Notes under the pieces: model-generated
Told to the model about the DNA's origin: nothing
Seen by the model: the letters and a program-made list of their open reading frames with translations, nothing else
Database searches by the model: none
Translations under genes and position numbers: made by a program
Assembly: GCA_025642075.2 (NCBI GenBank)
Contig: JAODUO010001168.1
Span: forward strand, 77,501 to 141,500
DNA length: 64,000 nt
Direction of reading: 5' to 3'
Origin: Ridgeia piscesae
Taxonomy: Eukaryota; Annelida; Polychaeta; Sabellida; Siboglinidae
Shown here: positions 10,578-26,366 of the stretch, in pieces
Layout of the letters: every line of letters begins with the position of its first letter
Numbering within the stretch: position 1 is the first letter of the stretch

Positions 10578-13500
10578 AATAGACAACAATAGAACTTTGA
10601 AAAGAAACCAGTCAGATGTATTCTCACAGCTAATTGCCCTGATACTGGGACAAATTCCACATACTAAAGTGGAAACGGAAAATGTTCTCACTGCTTAAAA
10701 ACATATTTGGCAATGATTACAATGATTAGGAGATGGAGAGATTAACATTAAAACCGGTGACACGCCAGTCTTATTACCACAGCAAAAAATGTAGGATAAT
10801 ACAGGGTATTACAAGATTTAAAAACCTGTATCTAGAAACCACTGATCCAGGTAATTTACAAGAGAAAAAGACAACAGTGATGGTTTTCTCCGGAAGACAA
10901 ATCCAGGTATGTTGAAAAAGAAAATCGACACAGATCAAAGACAAGTTAATGCACAGCTAACTCTAAAGTGAAATAGAATAACTGCCAGTTGTGCATAATC
11001 AGCCGTTGTGCAGATATGAGACAAGACGTCTCGTGGACAGTACTCTACTGTGGGACAGAGGCACTACCCATTGTGACAACACTGCAAGAAACAGGCCTGT
11101 TTTCACCCACACAAGCACACCGGGCTGTATTTCAGTTATGAACACAGCTGATGTTTCCTCCAACAAGAGCGCTGACAAGTGTGACATCGATAGCCCTGAT
11201 GTGTGACACAAACCAGTGCTTAAGAGTATACAGGTGACATAGTCAGCATTGTCACCAGCTGACAGACAAAGGTGGTGCCATGACACCAGCAGTGACAGAC
11301 AAGTGGCCTGTCTACCCCCCACACGGACTACCCCACGGGGCAAACTGATGCCCACTTCACACAATTCTATCTCTCCTGTGCCCCTCATTACCTCCATCAT
11401 CTTACCCTTGAGCCCCAGTGCAAACCCAGCTGACAATTGTTCTTTTTACACTTACACCACCACGATACCCCAGGCCTGGTTCCCGTGAGCCGTGTAATTA
11501 ATTTTCGTCCAAAATCTACAGAACAAAGTTCACAGAGGTGACTTTACTTTTGGGTGAACTGTTGTCACTTGAGAGTGACTGCATCTGTATGGATCACTGT
11601 GCCCAGTGATTGATGCGAGAACCCTTCAGACAGCCTCTTTGTAGGCACTGGCGGTTACTTCCATTAGCAACACAGGTAAAAAACAGCCGTGAATGCTAAT
11701 AGACCAACATGAGGTAGACTCAAGATTTATGGGGGCCATCGAAACCACTCAACAAAGAGAACATGACAGGCATTACCTGTACTAACCGTAGCTTACAAAC
11801 CGGAGCAAATTTTAAATAAATTGGTACGAGTTTAATTAGCGTGTTTTCATTGGCGTGATAAATCAGACGATGGCTGGGTTGAACTCGGCACTGTGCAGGC
11901 TGAACTCAATGCTGAATTCAATTACCTCACATTGTCGTGGTCTACCTACAGGTCTGTCAATACTCCAACACTGAATTTAAACACTCTGGTAGTTGCAACA
12001 GTTCCCGTGGCAGACTAACACATAAATCTGATGGGTTCCTCCAATTTCAACATACTGATATGTTTCATCGATTTGTAAAAATTCAGAAGGGTCACTGGGT
12101 GAGTCAGACAGATGGCACCCACTTCTCCACCAACTATACAAATGACGTGAAGACGTAGCTTTGTATATCACATAGCATAATTTGTTTTTGGCATTCATCT
12201 ACAATGGTTAATTCACCTTCCAAGACCTTCCTACCTTGCAAGAGTACAAACTTCTATACCACCAATTAATCTTCAGGAATCTGAGCACAGCAGTGCAATA
12301 TACAACAATCATTAGACAAATCTCAATGGGGACATGCAACAGGTAGTTCAATTCAGACTGTGGATGTCACTATCGAGAAACCACAACTGTCAGTATTAAA
12401 AACTAAGGACAAACAGTTGTGAGACAAATGATCCCAGCCTCCGGGGGGAGGGGATCTACAGGAGACTAACCAAATAGTATGGGTTCTGTGTAAAAAGGCC
12501 ATGATGAATTTCAAATAGAGATGTGGATGTCACAAAAACGCAGTTTGTTTGGTTTTAATTTAGACACCTGCTTGTGTCGTCTCTCCAAAGGACTGTTGTG
12601 TTTTACCGCCGGGGTACATTCTGGTGACAAATGTGTCTCGATCTCTTTGTACAATATGTGCATTTGACAAACCAATACAATAACCGGATTGTTCACACTT
12701 GGCTGGTGCTATTCCTATTGCGGTTCCAAACGTGACTGTCATTTATCAGCCAGGTAGCATGTTATTCACAACCACTTTTTTACCCCCTACCTGCCTCAGG
12801 TGTCAGGGTTCTGCAGGGTCAGTCATATTTTACACACTGCCGTGAATGAAGGTTGGCACTGATAAAGTTATATGCAAATGTGTCGTTGTGTTCAGCCTTA
12901 TTTATCCTGACCTGACAGAACCAGAGCTGGTGGAGAACATAAACTCACACAACAGTTCAATTGTGCAGCTGTCTTTTACAGGAACCAACAATTGGTACCC
13001 TCACTGAGATAACTACCCTTCACAGAGTTCTACTCCACTCTCACAGTTACCCCGATATAATTATCTGAAGTAAATAATCATGTTGATCACACGGTACATG
13101 CAAGTTCGTAAACTATTCACATCACGACATCTTCTATTTGTCGCAAAACAGGCTGACGAAACTTTGTAATTTAACAAATCAGTTCAACTGTATCAGTGCA
13201 TAAATATGTATAAAACATACTGATCATATCCTGAAGAATTTAAATTACACAAAAACACAATGACATGGTGGCAACCCTTTTCTGCCAAAACACTCCCCCA
13301 TATACAATTCTTGAATCAACCTCGTCTCTGCACTTGAGTGTGGCAGAGATCTGATAAAGTCACCATCGACAATCATACCCCATTAGGGGTAAAAGTCAGG
13401 CATTTTGAATGAGGGTGGTTAGGGCCAAGTAAGGTCACAGGGGAGATCTACATCTGGTGATAGTCCAGGGGGTTTATTACATGTTGCAGACTTAATTAGA

Positions 13501-16500
13501 GGTCATTAGATCATAAGTAGTATACATCTGATGCCAGATGTTGCATGTAGGTTTCACCTGGCAACTTCACTGGCCATTTCAAGTAAATTACAGGTACGCA
13601 GGCATCAGATTAAAACAGTGAAAACACAACTTAGAAAGAATAAATGTTAACCAAAACAGTAATCTACAGCACCTGCAAACATTGCGAATTAATAATTTTA
13701 CCTGGATTGACCCAATACAGAATTATAAGTAGAAAACAGTTCATTCACACACAAACTATTTTTACCAGATTATCACTGAAATAAAACCCAGAACACAAGT
13801 GGCTAATCAAGATTCCAGCGATTATTCTTCACGTGTTCCACATTAGTATATACTTTCAGTGTTGGATAAACACCAAAAGATTAAAAAAATCTTAGACTAC
13901 CACACAGATTAGACTATTTACTGGTAATTTGCCAAGTTATTATGGTCACAAAGCCACTAAAAATACATGTACTAAGCCATCAAAGCCAGTGCAGAGCAAC
14001 ATGCGAGCACATTACTGGTAATGCACTCAGACTAGTACAACCCAATGGCATTCACATACAATGGAAGGTGAATCCAGGGCCCGTGACAGAGATAAACCTT
14101 AACCTTTGGCTATGGAGACTGACACAATCAGAGGTGTGTGGTCAAATCACTGAGTCAACGTATGGATGGTATTTATTGCTTTCCTGTAAGAAAAGTTCTG
14201 ATTTAGTTCTTGTCCCTAGAGTAAATACTACCATTGGAACTAGGGTTTCTGCTGTTGTTGCACTCTTTGGAATGTCTCCCTCAGTTGAAACTATTATAAT
14301 TCTACCAACTTTAACATAGTATCTTTATAACCCCGCCTGTCCACCACAGTTCCCGGGTGTAGCAATGCAACCATTGACGACAGGAATACCTACTCACTCT
14401 AAGATTGACTAATGCATTTGGCTGAAATGCAGCATGGCTGACTGATGCAAAGAGCAGTTGAGGTGGTGGGATTATAGGGAGGGGTCTGACAGAGAGGAAA
14501 GTGTAATCGGAATCGGATGTGTTTACTGACCCAAAATTATACATGATACAATGTTCAACAGATTACCTAAGGCTCAAATGTGAAATAATATGTATTAGTA
14601 TCATAATGTAATAAAACAACTAGTAATTGCGTACATGTGATATTAAATAAGACATAACATATAATAGATATAAGCAATATGTAATACAACTGAATTGTTG
14701 CTGTAAATAAACTAAACATTGACCAAGGAGACTGTCACACTTTCACTGAGATCATAGCAACACAAGTGCAAAATGCAGTAATGATAACATCGACATTTGA
14801 ATGATATTACAGAAAAAAGTGCATTGAGTAAATGCAATAATAGATACTGCACTATATATTACATTTAGTTTACTTTTAGTTCAAATAAATCATTGAGCAA
14901 CATGAATAATGTATAAGACACAACCTCAGGAACCATGTCTGATTTAAATTACACTGTGTGGCATAAAGTATGTGAGTGAAAATGTTATAAATGATGACAC
15001 TTATAATTGGTAGGAACGTTCCAGTCAGACCAGACACACACACAGATGGCAGGACAGCAAGAATCATTTACCTGGACAGAGACAAATGGTCAAACAAAGT
15101 GTCCAGGCATAAGTGACCAGTGGCTGGACAGATGCACCCTTTCTAATTACACTTGGACAGTTGGTCCTGTGTCCTAATGACTATTAATCACGATTAAGTT
15201 CCATTTAACATTTCTAAAGAGACATTATCGAAAGCAATGAAGTTGGTCAATGCACCAGGTCTATGTGTGCTTTGAAGACATCTTCTATAAAAGCAGACAA
15301 GCTATATATTTTCTCTGAGACATTCATCCCTCTTATGTTGTTGTTATCTGTCATAGCAACACCATAATATTTACTCTTTCTTTTTAAGTTCACCGTTAAC
15401 CCAGAGGAAAGAAAATAACTTTTCATTATAATATACAGAAGTTGAACAACAATATACTTTCTAACTACCATAACTGATACACTGTGTATACACATACATA
15501 TGTGGCATACCGATTACTAAAAACAATAACAGCAAATTAAGACAAAACTATTTCTTTGACAGTAAACATATGAAGACATCAGAATTCATTGTAATTTGGT
15601 AGGCAACATTGAGGGATTACATTCAGGGAAAAGTGACTGGAAGATAATTTGTCATGAAGAATGGGGGTAAGCACCCCAATTCACCATTCTCAGTGGGGGG
15701 TGCACAGGTGACAGGAAAGGCCAATGGATAGCAAGTATAGCATGTGGAAATTATTAAAACCATATGAACAATTACTAGTGCACTGCCCATAATCTCACAC
15801 TGCAAGCACTGAAATAAGTCCTGCCATGCTCAGCTCAGGGCAGGTTGGGAAACAGTGGTTTGCCAAATCATCACATTTTTACTCAAGCAAAACAACTAGA
15901 AGTAAAGGTGCACATATGCAGCACATTTTAAGTAATACTTATATAATTATATTCTCACAATATTTGAATACTGATCAACAGCATGCTTCACATGGTGGAC
16001 CCTTCATATGGCACCCATCTTTTAAATCTCCCTTACAATGACTTTTCCACACCCCCACATCCAATAACTGTCATAAAATATGTTTAAAACACCAACAATT
16101 ATGTTTGAGTCAAACACACAAACCCTACCAACTTTATGACGGCAAATGTTGGTAATGATGTACACAATTAAAAGTTACACTTCCCCAAAATGGCTTTAAG
16201 AGGAACTTGTAACCAGACATGAGACAATGTCAAAGTGCATTCTCCTTTGAAGTTGCTTACAATGACGAAGCAGATGTGACCAGTGACGGGGGACATGCAC
16301 AGTGACATGAATGGTGGCATTTAAAATGCACATAAATTATGCTATCTATAGAATACTTTCTGAAAGTCAACACTGGTGATACCCATTTTACAAGGAAGAT
16401 GTCTCCACCTTATCTCTGCCATCTGAGATTAATGTTTTGTAGTGAGACAACAGTGTGTCCTAAAAGTTGACCTGGATCCCTTCATGTGCACAGGGTGTGT

Positions 16501-17741
16501 ACAAAGACGACACTGGGGATGTAAATATTATCAAGATATAGCCTAGAAGTGGAGATGTGAACATGGCTGTTGTGATGACAGAAGCTGATATTTGATATCA
16601 GTTTGATGGTCAAAGTGAAAGAAAAGATCATTAACCAGGAATCGTTTTATTAAGACAATGAGCTCATAAAAATCCATCTTTAAACAGAAACCACTTTAAA
16701 TTTATGGAATTTTTTTTAATGTTACCATAGACATTATTTCTGTGATACACTGACAAATGTCCTGGTGCTGACAATGTTCAATAATTTTACATAAGCTCAC
16801 TGTTAAAGAGCAAAAATTATTTTAAAGAGCAAAACTGGACTTCATAGCTCAAAACATTGTTAGTGAAATAGCCACTGATATAACAGCTAAATGTTTTATG
16901 CAGGCCTACCTCCTGGTTATGACTACAGTCTACAAGTACCTTTTGGGTGATTTTTATTGACAAATTTATTTTTTATTTAAATTTTATTTGTTGACAAAAT
17001 ATAACCAAATGTAGTTACTGAATATGATTGGTTAAAATTAGGTATCCACCAAGTCATACAATAATTATAACTGCGACTGAGTTTTGTTTGTGAATGTAAT
17101 GACTGAATAATGTGTATGAATGTTGTTACCAATCTTTGCAACTTAACACGATAAGTGGAAGCATTAATTTAATATAATTTAACCAAAAAATATATAACCA
17201 AGTATTTTACAAAGTGGGAGTCCTTAGAATGTCACACAGATGTCAGCAATGTGGCATTATTCAGTAAAATCCTATACGCAGAATCAGCTTGTCACTTTCT
17301 GAGCCACCTGGTTCACTCAACTAACTGTCTATGATTTAACCAAGTGCTAGCCACGACTCACATTGTACCTGCAGCCACAGCGCACACCTTTAATTCTACA
17401 CTTGACAGATGATTTAAATGTCCCAGTTGTGCATAGGCACATGCCCCCCCCCACTCCCTACATAGGAAAATGCCCCCTACCCCCTACATAGGCACATGCC
17501 CCCCCCCACATTGATGTTGTGATCCTATGGTTTTTGCCAATTGTCATATAGACATAGACATGATTACCAAAACAGAAGAAAATACTCCATCAAGATGTAT
17601 CTTCACTCTATCATATGTAGACAAATAAAAATACGCTCTATGTGTGATTAATGCACAAAGGTGTAAAGTATTAGTGGAATAACATCAGCACCTGTACATA
17701 AGTCAACATGTGCAAACCGTACATACACCCAGACATCCACA

Positions 17742-17856
17742 TATGCATGCATGCACACACACGCACACACACGCACATATACATACATGCATACATACAT
17801 ATGCACACACACACACATGTACACACATGTACACACGCATGCATGCATGCATGCAT

Positions 17857-17935
<79 letters not shown>
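17742..17935. repeat. Compound GCAT/GCAC/CA microsatellite
   Basis: CA and CATA motifs are followed by GCAT units (about 17835-17858), GCAC units (about 17858-17907) and then pure CA to 17935. The open frames in all six readings here (Thr-His or Cys-Val repeats) are by-products. On the transcribed strand the CA part reads as UG repeats. Confidence 0.95.
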
Positions 17936-17936
<1 letters not shown>

Positions 17937-18560
17937 GTATATCTTCCTATTTACATGCACACTGTGCTACACTGTGACATGTCTACAGACCTATCCGGCT
18001 AGACAAACATGAAACCACAATTAAGACTCCTAATCCCATACATAATATGCCAACAACAGGTGACTGCAGGTAAGGGTGGACCCAGGTAAGCTGTCTCAAG
18101 CAATCAGGCACCTTTGAAGCCAGCCAGGTAAGCTACCAGCTGTGTCATCTCCCTGGAGAGACTTTACCACTGGTCAATTGTCACCACAGAATGACCACAA
18201 CTTCAAAGGGGACACCAGGAATGTCATAATGACCCACAGCTGGATAAGGCACAAAGGACACAGTAATGACAAGTGACAGCAATTGTGAGTGGTTCTACTC
18301 ACTTGTGTTCACAGACTCAACTTCCAGTGATGACAATTTACCAGGTGGGACCTGTCAATTATAAATTGCAGACTCACAATGACCCACCTTTCATTGTCCA
18401 ACCGACCAGTGGCTGTGGTTTGCTTACATCACAAGTCTCTTTCAATACACTGTACTGTGTGAAAACACATGTGTTAAATAATACATTTCTGCAGCATTAC
18501 GCCAGTGTAATGATGGAATACACATGTCAAAATGCATGTGATACATGAAATGTGGTGGCC

Positions 18561-18835
18561 CAGCCAATATTGCATAGACAATATTGCACAGCCAATATGG
18601 CACAGCCAATATTGCACAGACAATATTGCACAGCCAATATGGCACAGCCAATATTGCACAGTCAATATTGCACAGCCAATATGGCACAGCCAATATTGCA
18701 GACAATATTGCACAGCCAATATGGCACAGCCAATATTGCACAGCCAATATGGCACAGCCAATATTGCACAGACAATATTGCACAGCCAATATGGCACAGC
18801 CAATATTGCACAGTCAATATTGCACAGCCAATATG
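18561..18835. repeat. 14-bp tandem repeat, about 20 copies
   Basis: The unit GCACAGCCAATATT alternates with a GCACAGCCAATATG form and with GACAATATT or GTCAATATT forms. The result is a partial higher-order period of about 42 bp. Long open frames exist on both strands because stop codons are absent from the unit, not because it codes. Confidence 0.93.
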
Positions 18836-19056
18836 TTACCCAGTGGCACAGCTGATATTGCTTGCATACATGATGGTAATGGTAATGTTATCTCACAAAT
18901 TCCTGCTCAAAAATAAATGTGAACACACCAGTATGATAGCATTATCATGCATAAAGTGAATTCTTTAACACATTATCAAGACAGATCACAAATAATTATA
19001 ATTTCAATAGTTACATTTTCATAAGTAAGTTTACTATAAAAGTCCCTGTACATATA

Positions 19057-19119
<63 letters not shown>
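19057..19119. repeat. TA microsatellite
   Basis: A near-pure TA run of about 60 bp, preceded by CATATATAATTA. Confidence 0.95.
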
Positions 19120-19122
<3 letters not shown>

Positions 19123-20600
19123 CATATATGCTGTACCGGTACTCAGCAAAATATTATATTCAAAACAGTAATCACTGCAAATACAAAAAATTGGCAGTAA
19201 GCATGTTAATTCCTGGTTCACTTTTCCATTTACCTGTTAGGGCATTTCCCAGGGGACTGTTTCTTAGCTTTCTTGATGGGAATTTCTGATGGTTTTCTAT
19301 CATACAGCATATGTTCCTAACCAACATCTTGGCAGAGCTCTGTGACACTGTATTACGATACCCCCACCTAGTGCAATCAGTAGCTCTCTGTACACAGCAC
19401 ACTTACATAGAGCCAATCCTTGCAACTCAGAAACTGAGCCTACATTTAGTCGTCAAGGTTTCACTCAAAAATCAATAACCAAACATATAATTAAAACCCA
19501 ACAACACCACACACTTGCTGTAGGCTACGTACACACTGACTTCATATTTCACCAGCAAATACTCACACAAACACACAACACACAGTACACCTTTCTCCAA
19601 TGCCAGATTCAGCCCATCAATCAACTGTCCCCAGTCAGCTGTCAATCAAACTGCTGTCCCAACAAGCACTTTAATCTGTGTTAATTGATTGCCTCAGATC
19701 ATATTTTGCTGGCCTCTGTGCAGCAGTGATAGGGGCTGAATTATATGGCTGTTAGCAGCATCAAATGACAGACTCAGCTTGAAGCAGGACCATTGTCACC
19801 TCTTCACTGTGACTGTCACAGGAGACACCTGTGCTGGTGACAGTGTCACAGATAGGTGAGCATGAGAGTGTCTCCTGTCACCTGGCAGTGTATGACAGTG
19901 ATTAGTGACAGTAGAAAGAGTAGGGTCTCCTGGGGAGATGGTTCCAGAGGCAAGACAGAGATAGAATCACAGCAGTACACTGAGAGGCAATCAGGCGGGC
20001 ACACCTGCACCAACTCTTATCCAGTGGGCAGAAATTGTCACAGGAAAAAGTCACACAAATAAAGTCACAGTTTTGCCTAGGAAAAAGTTGAAGGAATTAG
20101 TCACAAAATAACTTTATTCAAATGCTATCTAGTTAAGGTTTTGCATTCACGTGTCTGTGTAGGCCATTGACGTGACCTACTCAACATGACATCAGTAACT
20201 CAAGTTAAATGGTGAATATGAAATCGGTAAATGACACCGGATTGAAAACCCTCAAATATATGCAGATGACAGCAAATCTGCCCTCCAACTAGCTGAATAT
20301 GACGACGTCGTACACACCCACTGGTGTGTCGTTATAGCATTCTACCCTTACCCCATCACAGTGAAGTCTGTACTTCACCCTGAAGACCCGATTCTACGGC
20401 CACACACTCATTTATAGAAATAGAACACACTGTGTGTAGTGTGTACTATGGGAGGGAGGAGAAAACTACGAGACAGCAGGTCACTTCAAGCAGCAGCATG
20501 AGTTCAACCACAGGTGCTGTCTACTCCCCCTGTTAGTGGCTCCTGTGTGGTGTCTGCGATGACACTGTTGTGACACATGAACACTGCCTGATCTACCCCC

Positions 20601-20639
20601 ATGTGGGATCTTTTACTTCCCTGGCATAGACACCAGATA
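20601..20639. repeat. Dispersed repeat core, copy 1
   Basis: The string TGTGGGATCTTTTACTTCCC followed by TGG-ATAGACA-CAGATA recurs at 54679-54717 with minor differences. A further 150 bp or so downstream (to about 20790) looks like the same type of element. It is probably the conserved part of a short interspersed element, but I cannot name the family. Confidence 0.65.
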
Positions 20640-20959
20640 TAAGACACTAACGGCTTTTAATGTCTCTTCTGAAGGACACAGGCATCGACAGGTGAAAAAA
20701 GGTGCTGATGTTTTGAAATTGCGGCAGGTGTAATTGAACCACCATCCTGACAATCAACCCATGCTCCCAGTGCAGTGATGATGTACTTGCGAGAACAATG
20801 CTCCCACCAGTGGCCTGCTCTAGCTGTACTACTCTAGTGGACTCTAAATGAGGTGCCAGGCATAGCGAAGTGAACTGGTCCTAATTATGATGCTGTGTTC
20901 TCACTCCAAATAAGAGCATCAGTCACGTGGTAGCTGGTCAGTCCACATGGTCTAGGTCT

Positions 20960-21612
20960 GTTATAGCTACTTCCCATTATAGCTACTTCTCGTTATAGCT
21001 ACAATTTTTTCCCGTCATAGCTACTCGTTAAGTTTGACAGGCAAACTAGTCCCGTTATAGCTACTTATTTAATTACACAATTCAGTAGGGGACAGCAAGA
21101 GGGAGCATTAACTATTTCAGATTACTGTAAGATTCCTATATGAAATGAAATGTATTATTGAAATACACATTTTAAAAGTTATAAGAATTATATATAAATG
21201 TAACTGTCAGTTACTGTCAGTTTCTGTGTAGGGGCATTCCATGTCAAGTCAATCAAAAACGGTGAAATTTACTTGACCATCTTCGATTTTTATGAAATTT
21301 GGTGTGTCGATTTATGGTCTATGCATCCCACTAATTCAAGCCATGTCTCCACAAAGTACTCGTTAAAAATTATCACTTGACTTTGTTGAAATTCCTCAGT
21401 GGGACACACTTATATCAAAGCTGTCCACCCTCATGGACATCAGCTGGATGGAGATGAAATAGTTGATGCTCCCTTAACTTGTTACATTGTAAAATGGAGA
21501 AATAGAAAAGTAGCTATAACGGGACTAGTTTGCCTGTCAAACTTAACGAGTAGCTATAACAGGAATAAAAAGTAGCTATAATGCTATAACGGGAAGTAGC
21601 TATAACGGGAAG
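20960..21612. mobile_element. Foldback / MITE-like element with about 105-bp terminal inverted repeats
   Basis: The left arm (20960-21066) and right arm (21508-21612) are reverse complements. They share the strings CTCGTTAAGTTTGACAGGC and CAAACTAGTCCCGTTATAG in opposite orientation. Each arm is itself built from repeats of GTTATAGCTACTT, the foldback-type structure. The 440-bp interior has no coding frame; it includes TGAAATTTGGTGTGTCGA around 21294-21311. A non-autonomous DNA transposon is the simplest reading. I could not define a target-site duplication. Confidence 0.8.
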
Positions 21613-24600
21613 ACACCCTCCACATACGCTCAAGATTGACCCCTGGTCAAAACCATGTTTATGACACGAGTCAAGTCATGCCACACTGGACATCACCCAG
21701 TTACTGACAGCCTTTGACAGGTCATAATACAGGGTGGATATCATGCAAATGCCCTCCACTTCAAAGACTGTCCTACAGAACAGTCAACTAGGAACCAGTA
21801 AAATTGATACACATACAGATAGGACATTAGCATAATGCTCACAGTGTCCATTGAAAGCAGCCAAGGATTACTTGACACAAGGTTTGACACAGCGCCCAGG
21901 GAACTTAGATAAGACGTCAGTTATAAGGGCAGCTAAGTCCATGGTAAACAATCATAGGACTATTAACGGTCTTGGTCTTGTTGCTGTCTGTATGAGAGAG
22001 TGATATACAAATACATTGTTTAAATAAAGTATGCATTATTATTATTATGAGCATTTATAAGACGCTGTATCTCCAAGATAAATATTGTAAAAGTACATGG
22101 AATGTATGTGTAAGTGCGTGTATTTGTCTATGCCATGTGCACATGCAATTGTGCATGTGTGTGTGTGCCTGCATGCATATATGTGTACATAACTATTTGC
22201 ATGTGTGCACGTTTGTATGGTACATGTGGTGGTTACAATATTCATGTATGATAAGGCATTTTAGATATTTATATTACTTCTACCACATGTAACACAGAGT
22301 GAATGGAGCCATCAGTAAACAAAACAGTGATAAATGGTCAATGTTTGTTCAGATCAGAAATCAGCTTGCTAAAAGAAGACACAGCCAGAAAAAATAAAAC
22401 ACAGACAGCAGAGATAAGTGAGAGAAAGTGAGACTTTGGGAAGAAGTGAAAACTTGTGAAGAATAAAAAACATCAAAACAAAACTGAATTGTGAAGACGC
22501 GACAAATACTATCGAACATTTACAAAAACCCATTGCGTGACAAAGAAATTATCATGTTATGTCGTAAAATAAACCGCAGACACTGGTATCTGACAGACTG
22601 TCACAAATATGTCAGATTAAAACTATCTGTGGAGCATGGCTGGTGCACAAAGCTAATTAAACAAATATGTAAACCTTAACAGATAGAAATACTTGTTTGT
22701 CCTGCAGGTACTACTGTCATTTCAATGAAAGCCGTACGTCTTGATTATAATCAAACATCTTAATCACAGTACAACACATAATGCAATATAGCCGTATGCA
22801 TCATTAAATAAGTCACTGACAAAACAATGGTTTCTTTCCTACTGTGTCCCAGCTGATGCCTATCTTGGGCCCGCAACCCTTGCGGCAGGCCCAGACCCTG
22901 GAGCTGGACAAGTGTTCTGTCTACCCACCTGTATGATTCGAACATGCCACAATGGTCTATCTGATGTAGGGGACCAAATAGATTTGTCAAGTATGTCTTA
23001 GATAAGGATATTGTTTCTGGCATTAGTGGTGGTTTCACGCTTCAGTGAGCATTCGCTCATTCTGACCAGTGGATACTTTATCGTTCATGAACTATGTAAC
23101 AAGTCAGCTGACAGCTGGACATCTTCATGTGTGGACACTATTGTGTTGGGTCAATGACTCCACTGAGAGTGCCTGTATGTAGTGACTCTAAAGATACAAC
23201 TCATACGGGTGAGGAATATCAGTCACACCATGGTTTAATTTATTTTTCTCAAGTATGCATGATTAAATATTAAATATAAGCAATTGTCATGTAGGCTGAG
23301 CATGTGTTATATGCACCGTGTGTTTGTGTGAGGGCCACAGAAAGCACTGCAGAATTATATCATTTACTGTTTCCTGATTATCTCACAACTGTCTTGAGAA
23401 ACCTTTCTGATAGTGTAATCTGGCCAGACATTAGCAGTCTTCTAGCAACTCTAGTGGTCCACAGTTACCCACCCCCTGCAGGCACAAACTTGCCCCAAGG
23501 CCCAGGTAATCACCCCACACAAACTTATTACCCCACTCCCTTCTTTATTGCCTCTTCCAAGTCAGAAACAATCATTAATTCCCTCCCATTTAATGGCCCC
23601 CCAGTCTTCCCTTTCATTCCCCAGTCAACCCCCTCCCAAACTCCCAATTGTGCCCCTCAGAATTAGGGGTGTTTTCACTGGGTGGCTTACTCAAACAGTT
23701 GCCATGGCAATGGTGGTGTGTGGGAAATCCAAAATCACCCAGTAATGACGTATTGGTGGTTGTGACGGAATGTGGCAGGGAGCATCCATTGTCTCTCCAC
23801 TCGTAATCGTAAATTGTTACAACCTGAGCATAATCCTGTAATCCATGTAGCTTGGTTGCCATAACAACGCAGGTTTTCCATTACAAATTATTTAGGTGAC
23901 GGAAACTCATTAGTGTATTATCAGTTATGTAGTTATCCCTCCTATGTTCAACATATTCTCACATTTCACACATTTCTTGTTCTTGTCTTGTTTGAACACA
24001 TCTAGTCCTTGGAATCTTTACAAGGTCTTTTTCAAATACTGATATACTTCATGTATCATCGTGTCACCTAAAATCACTATTTTATCACTGGACGGATGGT
24101 AGATGGGTAAAGATAGGAGCAAGACTGATCTCTAAAAAATCATATATACATTGTCAATTATGCATTGAAATTGGGTGTCACGCTTTTGTTCATAGTTTAT
24201 TTCAGGTCACAACACACTTGACTGGCTTGTGTGTATGGGTTACTAGGCACATGTCTAACACAATTTGTGACTGGCAAAAAAGGAGCAAATAAAATCTTTA
24301 AAAATCATACAATGTTCATGTTCTGGGCAGCCATTCAACCGTGACGTCACTGTTGTCACCATGGCCAGAGAGGAGGAATAATGACTGGCTGTCACCAAGT
24401 CCCTTGGAGCAGACTTCTCCCCCACAAACTGACCATTGTGACACTGTCACATTGTGGCCACTGGACATCTCAGACCAGTCACTGTTACTCTGCCACAGGG
24501 TGTAGAACACACAGCCATTCACCAGTGCCCTGCACTGGGCAGGGAACTCATTCACATAATCTTCTCTTTCTGTCAATCACGGTACTTAATGCACATATAT

Positions 24601-24689
24601 ATGCCAATAGTCGTAATTTTATCTGATGGTGTATATAGATAACACAAGTTACTGTTATAAGGTCAGAAAAGAATGGATGTTCCACACAC

Positions 24690-25102
<413 letters not shown>

Positions 25103-26366
25103 CTGGTGCCTGGTGGACTTTGGTGTAGGTGTATTCATTCAATCAGAGAAATGATGGTGAAGTAGAGGGGAACAGTTCTGTTGAGTGCCCATAAGACATG
25201 TAGGTGTTTTCATTTCATTTATGTGTGTATGCGCATACAGTCATACACACATGCACACACAATACCACACATTCACATACATACATAAAGTTAAACACTA
25301 ATGGATTCTATACTTGTTTTAATACAAATATGTAAACATGCCAATGTTCACATATGCCAAATATTGCAACTTATGTAATGCCTATTAATTAAATGTCATT
25401 GCATTAAGAACCGATTTGTTTCAATGTCTAGTCTGTCAAATATACACTAAAACTGAATATAATATTACCATGCTATGAATATAAATATTTGCAAATACGA
25501 TTAATCAGACAAACTTAATCTGGAAACAGATAAGACTGCTAATTTTGGCAATGACTAATTTAGCGTGAGAACATCCAAGGATAATTCTCTAAAAAAAGAA
25601 ACCTCCACATCAACTTGAGAAGAAGAAACCTGCATTTGCTGTCCAGAAGAAGAAACCTTCCTCTACTGTGGAGAAATTCTTTCAGGGGCAAAAATAAAAT
25701 GATCCAAATTGGTGGTGACAATTACGACTGGCGAATTCGGTGATGCGTGTCTAAACATTGCACACATCTAAGGGCTGGTCAGTGATTACAGGCCTGGTCA
25801 GTGGCTGTATAATTATCTACTGCCCAGTGTCCACTACAGCCATGCATGTGCCATTGACTGACCCATCTCTCCAAAGTGCAGCTTCTTTCATGTGTCTGAA
25901 GGTGAAGAACAAAGGGACACTGAAGAGACAAGATGGCCGCCAATACTGACTTTGTCTCGTTCTCATCTGTATCTGGTCTCACATCTCTACACTCTCAGTT
26001 CAATACGGTGTATTCACTGGTGCTGTTCCAATGTACAAGTCTGTAATCTAAGCTCTTAAATGGAATTGTGGACATGCCTTCATCACAGCTAACTGTTGCA
26101 TTGTTGGTAAAGAAGTCATTAGATGAAGCCACACAAGTAATCACAAACATAGTCTAAATATAACGGAAAGGAAGCCACAAGAACAATCACAATTATAGTT
26201 ACAAAATTTAATTAAAAAAATTATAGTACAGGCTTAAAATTGTATCCTACATGTAATAATGTACATATAAAACAAACAGTTTCTTATGAAGTTGTCATCA
26301 TCTGATTTTAAGACGGTGAATTTAATATGAATGTATTTTGCAACCTTAGCTAATTCAGTTGTTAAA

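Noticed and set aside
10999..11436. 145-codon minus-strand ORF in intron 4
   Set aside because: Same strand as the gene but without Ig features, and no acceptor/donor pair in the right phase was found; the plus strand is also open here.
13942..14319. 125-codon plus-strand ORF in intron 4
   Set aside because: No recognisable domain, antisense to the gene, in AT-rich intronic sequence.
17648..18012. Overlapping His/Thr- and Cys/Val-rich ORFs on both strands
   Set aside because: By-products of the compound GCAT/GCAC/CA microsatellite.
18442..18959. Hydrophobic repeat ORF resembling a membrane protein on the minus strand, and its plus-strand partner
   Set aside because: The 14-bp repeat is open in several frames on both strands; hydrophobicity comes from the repeated ATATTG and TGTGC words.
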